Below, one piece after another: positions 60,824 through 64,000 of a stretch of 64,000 nt of DNA. The notes beneath the pieces are model-generated. The model saw only the letters and a list, made by a program, of their open reading frames with translations, was not told where the DNA came from and ran no database searches. Origin of the DNA: Clostridia bacterium (GTDB lineage: Bacteria > Bacillota > Clostridia > Oscillospirales > Acutalibacteraceae); the NCBI GenBank assembly GCA_017399175.1, contig JAFQEE010000072.1:1-64000 (forward strand), written 5' to 3'. The translations under genes were made by a program, and so were the position numbers. Positions within the stretch are counted from its first letter, which is position 1, and every line of letters starts with the position of its first letter.

Positions 60824-62314
60824 TTATTTGTTTGAAGGCTTAACTGCAACGTTTGCAAATACCTTGTCGAAGCACTGAAGAGCCTGGTCGATCATCTTAG
60901 GTGTGTATGCAGCTGAAGTGTAAAGACGGCTACCGGCAAGAGTAACAAGTCCTTCTGCCATGTAAGCAGCGCCCATGTACTGCATTTCCTTCTTTCTTTC
61001 GCTTGTAGCTGAAAGAACACCAGGGATTTTCCAAGGTTTGCACCAGTCGATTGAGTAGTGCATTGTACCAACTGTTTCAAGGTGGCAAACTGAACCTTCG
61101 TTCCAAACAACGAATGGAAGACCGTGCTTAGCAACGAGTTCCTGAAGACCCTGAGTAAGTCTGTCACCCATTTCGCCAGCCTTCTGACATGCGTTCTGCT
61201 TGTCGATTTCTTCAAGAGTGAAGTAACCTGCACAGCATGAAAGTGGGTTAGCAGTCATTGTACCGCCTGTGAATGCCTTCTTAACCTTCATACCTGAATC
61301 GTCAAGACCCGCACCAAGGTGTTTCATGTACTGCTTCTTACCGCCGACACCACCAGCACCCGGATATCCACCTGCGATAACCTTACCGAAGATTGTAAGG
61401 TCAGGAGATACGCCGAAGAAGCCCTGAGCACCTGCCATACCGATACGGAAACCTGTAACAACTTCATCGAATACAAGAAGAGCACCGTATTTACGGCAAA
61501 GTCTTTCAACGCCCTTGTTGAATTCGTAATCAAGTGGAGTTGTACCACTTTCAGGACCGATTGGTTCAATAAATACAGCAGCTGTACCGCCATTAAACTG
61601 ATTGAGCCAAAGCTTTCTTTCAAGGTCTTCAAGGTCGCCTGGGAAGAATTCCTGAGTGTGCTTGAAAAGGTAAAGTGGAACACCACTTGCCTGTGTGAAC
61701 TTAGAACCGGGAACACGGATACCGTAACCGAGCTGGTCTGACCAACCGTGGTAAGCACCACCCATTTTAAGGATGTTCTTTTTACCAGTTGCAAGACGAG
61801 CAACACGAACAGCTGTCATACATGCTTCTGTACCTGAACCCTGCATACGGAACATATCAACTGATTCAACAGAGTCAGCGATTTTCTTTGCAAGTTTGTA
61901 TTCAAATTCGTGGAAAAGACCTGTTGAAGGACCACATGTGTTAAGAAGGTCGATAACCTGGTCACGAACTACCTTAGGGTTTGAACCAAGAACTGTAGGT
62001 CCACCAGCCTGAAGGAAGTCAAAGTATTTGTTTCCGTCAACGTCATAAAGGTAAGCACCTTCAGCTTTTGTGAAAACAAGTGGGAATGGATAGTTGAAAG
62101 CAAGGTTGTGCTGAACACCACCAGGGATGATAGTCTTTGCTTCAGCAATCATTTCCTTTGATTTAGCACATTTCTTGTCATAATACTCTTCTTCATACTG
62201 TTTGAGAACTTCAGGTTTGATTGAGTAAATCGGTTTGCTGATAAGTTCGTCAAGCTGTCTGTTAATCTGAGCAGCATCATGATAATGTGCGATTGCGAAT
62301 CTTGTGTCTGCCAT
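60824..62314 (-). CDS. Class III aminotransferase (glutamate-1-semialdehyde aminomutase-like)
   Basis: 496-residue PLP enzyme of aminotransferase class III, near the GSA-aminomutase branch but with a 60-residue N-terminal extension. Motifs: IIPGGVQHN, QAGGPTVLGSNP, RMQGSGTEACMTAVRVAR (phosphate site), AYHGWSDQ, FIEPIGPESG, FDEVVTGFRIGMAGAQGFFGV and the PLP Lys311 in IFGKVIAGGYP. The ATG at 62314 has GGAGGAGA upstream. No heme-pathway gene is near; the class II aldolase and iron alcohol dehydrogenase suggest amino-sugar or aminopolyol breakdown. The promoter is TTGACA-16-TATAAT with repeats upstream. Confidence 0.88.
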   Translation of the reverse strand: MADTRFAIAHYHDAAQINRQLDELISKPIYSIKPEVLKQYEEEYYDKKCAKSKEMIAEAKTIIPGGVQHNLAFNYPFPLVFTKAEGAYLYDVDGNKYFDFLQAGGPTVLGSNPKVVRDQVIDLLNTCGPSTGLFHEFEYKLAKKIADSVESVDMFRMQGSGTEACMTAVRVARLATGKKNILKMGGAYHGWSDQLGYGIRVPGSKFTQASGVPLYLFKHTQEFFPGDLEDLERKLWLNQFNGGTAAVFIEPIGPESGTTPLDYEFNKGVERLCRKYGALLVFDEVVTGFRIGMAGAQGFFGVSPDLTIFGKVIAGGYPGAGGVGGKKQYMKHLGAGLDDSGMKVKKAFTGGTMTANPLSCCAGYFTLEEIDKQNACQKAGEMGDRLTQGLQELVAKHGLPFVVWNEGSVCHLETVGTMHYSIDWCKPWKIPGVLSATSERKKEMQYMGAAYMAEGLVTLAGSRLYTSAAYTPKMIDQALQCFDKVFANVAVKPSNK

Positions 62315-62382
62315 AATTTTTCTCCTCCATTTTTTAGAAGTATTTTTTGTCTGTCGCAATAACGGACAATAGTTCACATACA

Positions 62383-62410
62383 ATTATAACACTTAATTTT
62401 ACTATGTCAA
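62383..62410 (-). promoter_or_regulatory. Promoter of the aminotransferase gene
   Basis: Minus-strand TTGACA (62405-62410) and TATAAT (62383-62388) with a 16-bp spacer, giving a leader of about 60 bases. Confidence 0.75.
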
Positions 62411-62441
62411 CAATTTTTGGTAAATTACAGAAAATCACAAT

Positions 62442-62496
62442 AGTTAAAAAACATCTGCGAGTTAAAAAACTTCTAAATTGCAGTTAAAAAACATCT
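62442..62496 (-). promoter_or_regulatory. Three direct repeats upstream of the aminotransferase promoter
   Basis: AGTTAAAAAACATCT occurs at 62442-62456, with one mismatch (CTTCT) at 62460-62474, and again at 62482-62496, spaced 18 and 22 bp. They lie upstream of the -35 box of the minus-strand promoter, at about -55 to -110. Likely binding sites for an activator; a fourth, poorer copy may lie near 62511-62524. Confidence 0.6.
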
Positions 62497-62616
62497 ATAC
62501 AATGTTTTTAAGTAAAAAAATATCGCCGTATTTTGTCTGCAATAAACAAAAATACGACGACAATATGTGTAATATGGAGAAATTGGAGTAAAATTATATA
62601 TTTAGATAAATTTTAA

Positions 62617-63732
62617 CTATTCAGTATAAAATAATGATTTTACAAGCATTCCTGCATCATGATTATTGAAATCGGTAGGGGAGTTTTTAAAGTTTTTGAG
62701 TGTTTCCCATCGTGTAACATAACCCTGAATTTTCTCGTCAGGAATTGACAAATGTAAATCGCATAGTTGTGCAATAAGTTCCTTCACAGACTCCTTGTCA
62801 CTATTTATAGCATTCATAACCTGACCGAAAAGTGTAGGATTAGCCTTTTCAGCTTCGTCAAGATATTGAGGAATAAAAACAGCACAAGCAATACCGTGTG
62901 GCACATTGTAATCTTCTGTCAATGCATACCCCATACCGTGAGGGAATCCTGTACCGCCTTTGTTAAGAGCGAAACCGGCATAAAGAGATGCGAAATAAAG
63001 TGTATCTCGGTCTTTTTCTGTTGGAAGTTCTTCACTTTTACTCAGTTTTTCAAGAATAGGATATATCATTCTAATTGAAATAAGTGCAAATTGCTCTGTG
63101 AGGAAGTCTGCACGGGGTGAAAACATTGATTCAATCGCGTGAGCCAACGCATCAAGTGCGGTTGAAACGGTTGTTCTGTACGGAACGGAGTATGTGTATT
63201 TGGCGTCAGCAAGAGCATATTTTGCGTAGTAATTTTTACCGCTTATGCTCTGCTTTCTTCCGTTTTCGCGAGTAAGAACAGAAACGCCTGAAACCTCACT
63301 GCCTGTACCTGATGTTGTACCGATAATAACAAGTGGCAAGGGCTCATTTTCAACTTTTTCCGTATAAATTCCGTCATTTATAATATGTGGATTAGTGGCA
63401 TAAACACAAACTGCCTTTGATGCATCAAGTGGTGAACCGCCACCGATACCCACAACAAAGTCAGCATTAAAATTTCTTGCAACCTTGCCACCATCACAGC
63501 AAGTCTTGGTCAACGGATTTTCTGTAATTTCATCAAAAACTGTATATTCAATATCCAATTCATCAAAAACTGAAATCAACTCATCAAGTGCACCTGATTT
63601 TTTCGCAGATGTCTTGCCTGTAACAATCAAGCATTTTTTACCTAATGATAAGAAGATGTTTTTGTTGTTCTGTAAAGCATTGTTACCGCCGAGAATGTTC
63701 ACCGGCATGTAAAAACTGAAATTGTAGTTCAT
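62617..63732 (-). CDS. Iron-containing alcohol dehydrogenase
   Basis: 371-residue NAD(P)-dependent group III alcohol dehydrogenase. The N-terminal nucleotide domain has GIGGGSPLDASKA, with an Asp metal ligand nearby, and TSGTGSEVS. The C-terminal helical domain carries metal His residues in ALAHAIESM, FPHGMGYAL and NVPHGIACA. Length is typical. AAGGAT precedes the ATG. It lies upstream of the aminotransferase gene on the same strand; the 300-bp gap between has the next promoter, so the genes are neighbours but perhaps not co-transcribed. Substrate may be a C3-C4 aldehyde. Confidence 0.93.
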   Translation of the reverse strand: MNYNFSFYMPVNILGGNNALQNNKNIFLSLGKKCLIVTGKTSAKKSGALDELISVFDELDIEYTVFDEITENPLTKTCCDGGKVARNFNADFVVGIGGGSPLDASKAVCVYATNPHIINDGIYTEKVENEPLPLVIIGTTSGTGSEVSGVSVLTRENGRKQSISGKNYYAKYALADAKYTYSVPYRTTVSTALDALAHAIESMFSPRADFLTEQFALISIRMIYPILEKLSKSEELPTEKDRDTLYFASLYAGFALNKGGTGFPHGMGYALTEDYNVPHGIACAVFIPQYLDEAEKANPTLFGQVMNAINSDKESVKELIAQLCDLHLSIPDEKIQGYVTRWETLKNFKNSPTDFNNHDAGMLVKSLFYTE

Positions 63733-63754
63733 AATATCTATCCTTAAATTATAA

Positions 63755-64000
63755 TTTTGTAGGGGTCGATGTGGGCATCGACCCGTGTCGGTTTCTTGTA
63801 TAATTCATTTTATCACCATAACAGAAAAAAGCAACTATTATTTTATTGTACAAATTGGAGTTTATTGGGGTAAATTAACACCATTACGCCCCATCTCCGA
63901 GGGGGCCGTCACGAGCTGAGCGAGTGACTGGGGGAGTAACTCCCTCAAGGAGGGAGCGGATGCAGGCATGGAAGCCTGCCACTACGCGTGAACAAACATC
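63755..64000. repeat. Intergenic repeat cluster at the window end
   Basis: TGTAGGGGTCGATGTGGGCATCGACCC (a hairpin of the type seen at 25720-26045), AAATTGGAGTTTATTGGGG (terminal motif), a GAGCTGAGCGAGTGACTGGGGGAG block and the GCAGGCATGGAAGCCTGCCACTACGCG element that is inverted relative to 21363-21392. No gene is seen. Confidence 0.7.

Noticed and set aside
61324..61806. 160-residue frame in the aminotransferase gene
   Set aside because: Same strand, other frame; no RBS, and the aminotransferase frame carries all motifs.

Overview
The window looks like low-GC Clostridia, most likely an uncultured gut Oscillospirales/Ruminococcaceae-type bacterium. The reasons are AT-rich sequence with strong AGGAGG ribosome-binding sites and TTGACA-17-TATAAT promoters, ECF vitamin transporters, [FeFe]-hydrogenase maturases, a T-box-controlled tRNA transamidation operon, many secreted or cytosolic glycosidases, and intergenic spaces filled with GC-richer palindromic repeats. 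I see no phage genes, no transposase, no CRISPR array, no rRNA and no tRNA.

Layout. 0-4.3 kb: a TspO-like protein, then a coupled minus-strand pair of secreted glycosidases (GH16 and a clan-A barrel with carbohydrate-binding-like domains). 4.4-8.5 kb: a leader with promoter and attenuator-like terminator, then TM1266-type regulator-hydE-hydG-hydF. 8.8-10.3 kb: a cobalamin riboswitch, a MITE-like 277-bp element, a transcobalamin-C-like (DUF4430) lipoprotein and an ECF S component. 10.4-15.3 kb: a glycerophosphodiesterase-like protein and potABCD. 15.5-24 kb: ylmH, an esterase, coaX with an ECF S component, an array of micro-hairpins, a radical SAM protein, mscL-proC, cysK and an APC permease. 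24-32.9 kb: a Y-family polymerase and its YolD-like partner, an oxidoreductase, a lipoprotein, a DUF2804 protein, two secreted proteins and a sialidase-like propeller. 32.9-41.7 kb: nagB, a mannoside operon (GH38, GPH symporter, zinc-ribbon membrane protein), and a divergent membrane-anchored GH51 homologue that has lost both catalytic glutamates. 41.9-45.7 kb: a YtrA-type GntR regulator with an ABC exporter. 45.8-50.8 kb: T-box, aspS-gatC fusion, divergent gatA, gatB. 51-64 kb: GH3, rmuC, an orphan peptide-binding lipoprotein, VanZ-like and DUF1015 proteins, a manganese-type riboswitch before an SPFH protein, a double-domain class II aldolase, a class III aminotransferase and an iron alcohol dehydrogenase.

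How the parts work together. The gene content suits a fermentative anaerobe that takes up and degrades glycans (GH3, GH16, GH38, NagB, sialidase-like), scavenges vitamins and polyamines (ECF, Pot), matures [FeFe] hydrogenase for H2 metabolism, and makes Asn-tRNA (perhaps also Gln-tRNA) by transamidation. The strongest candidates for undescribed biology are the aspS-gatC fusion with a truncated, motif-poor GatA behind a T-box whose specifier loop reads GAAC (Glu GAA and Asn AAC overlapping); the catalytically dead GH51 homologue; the manganese-type riboswitch before an SPFH gene; the B12 riboswitch/transcobalamin-like lipoprotein/ECF unit carrying an inserted element; and two repeat systems, a micro-hairpin array with AATTCAT spacers and mosaic palindromes present as inverted pairs around operons. 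All calls come from reading the sequence; no database search was run.
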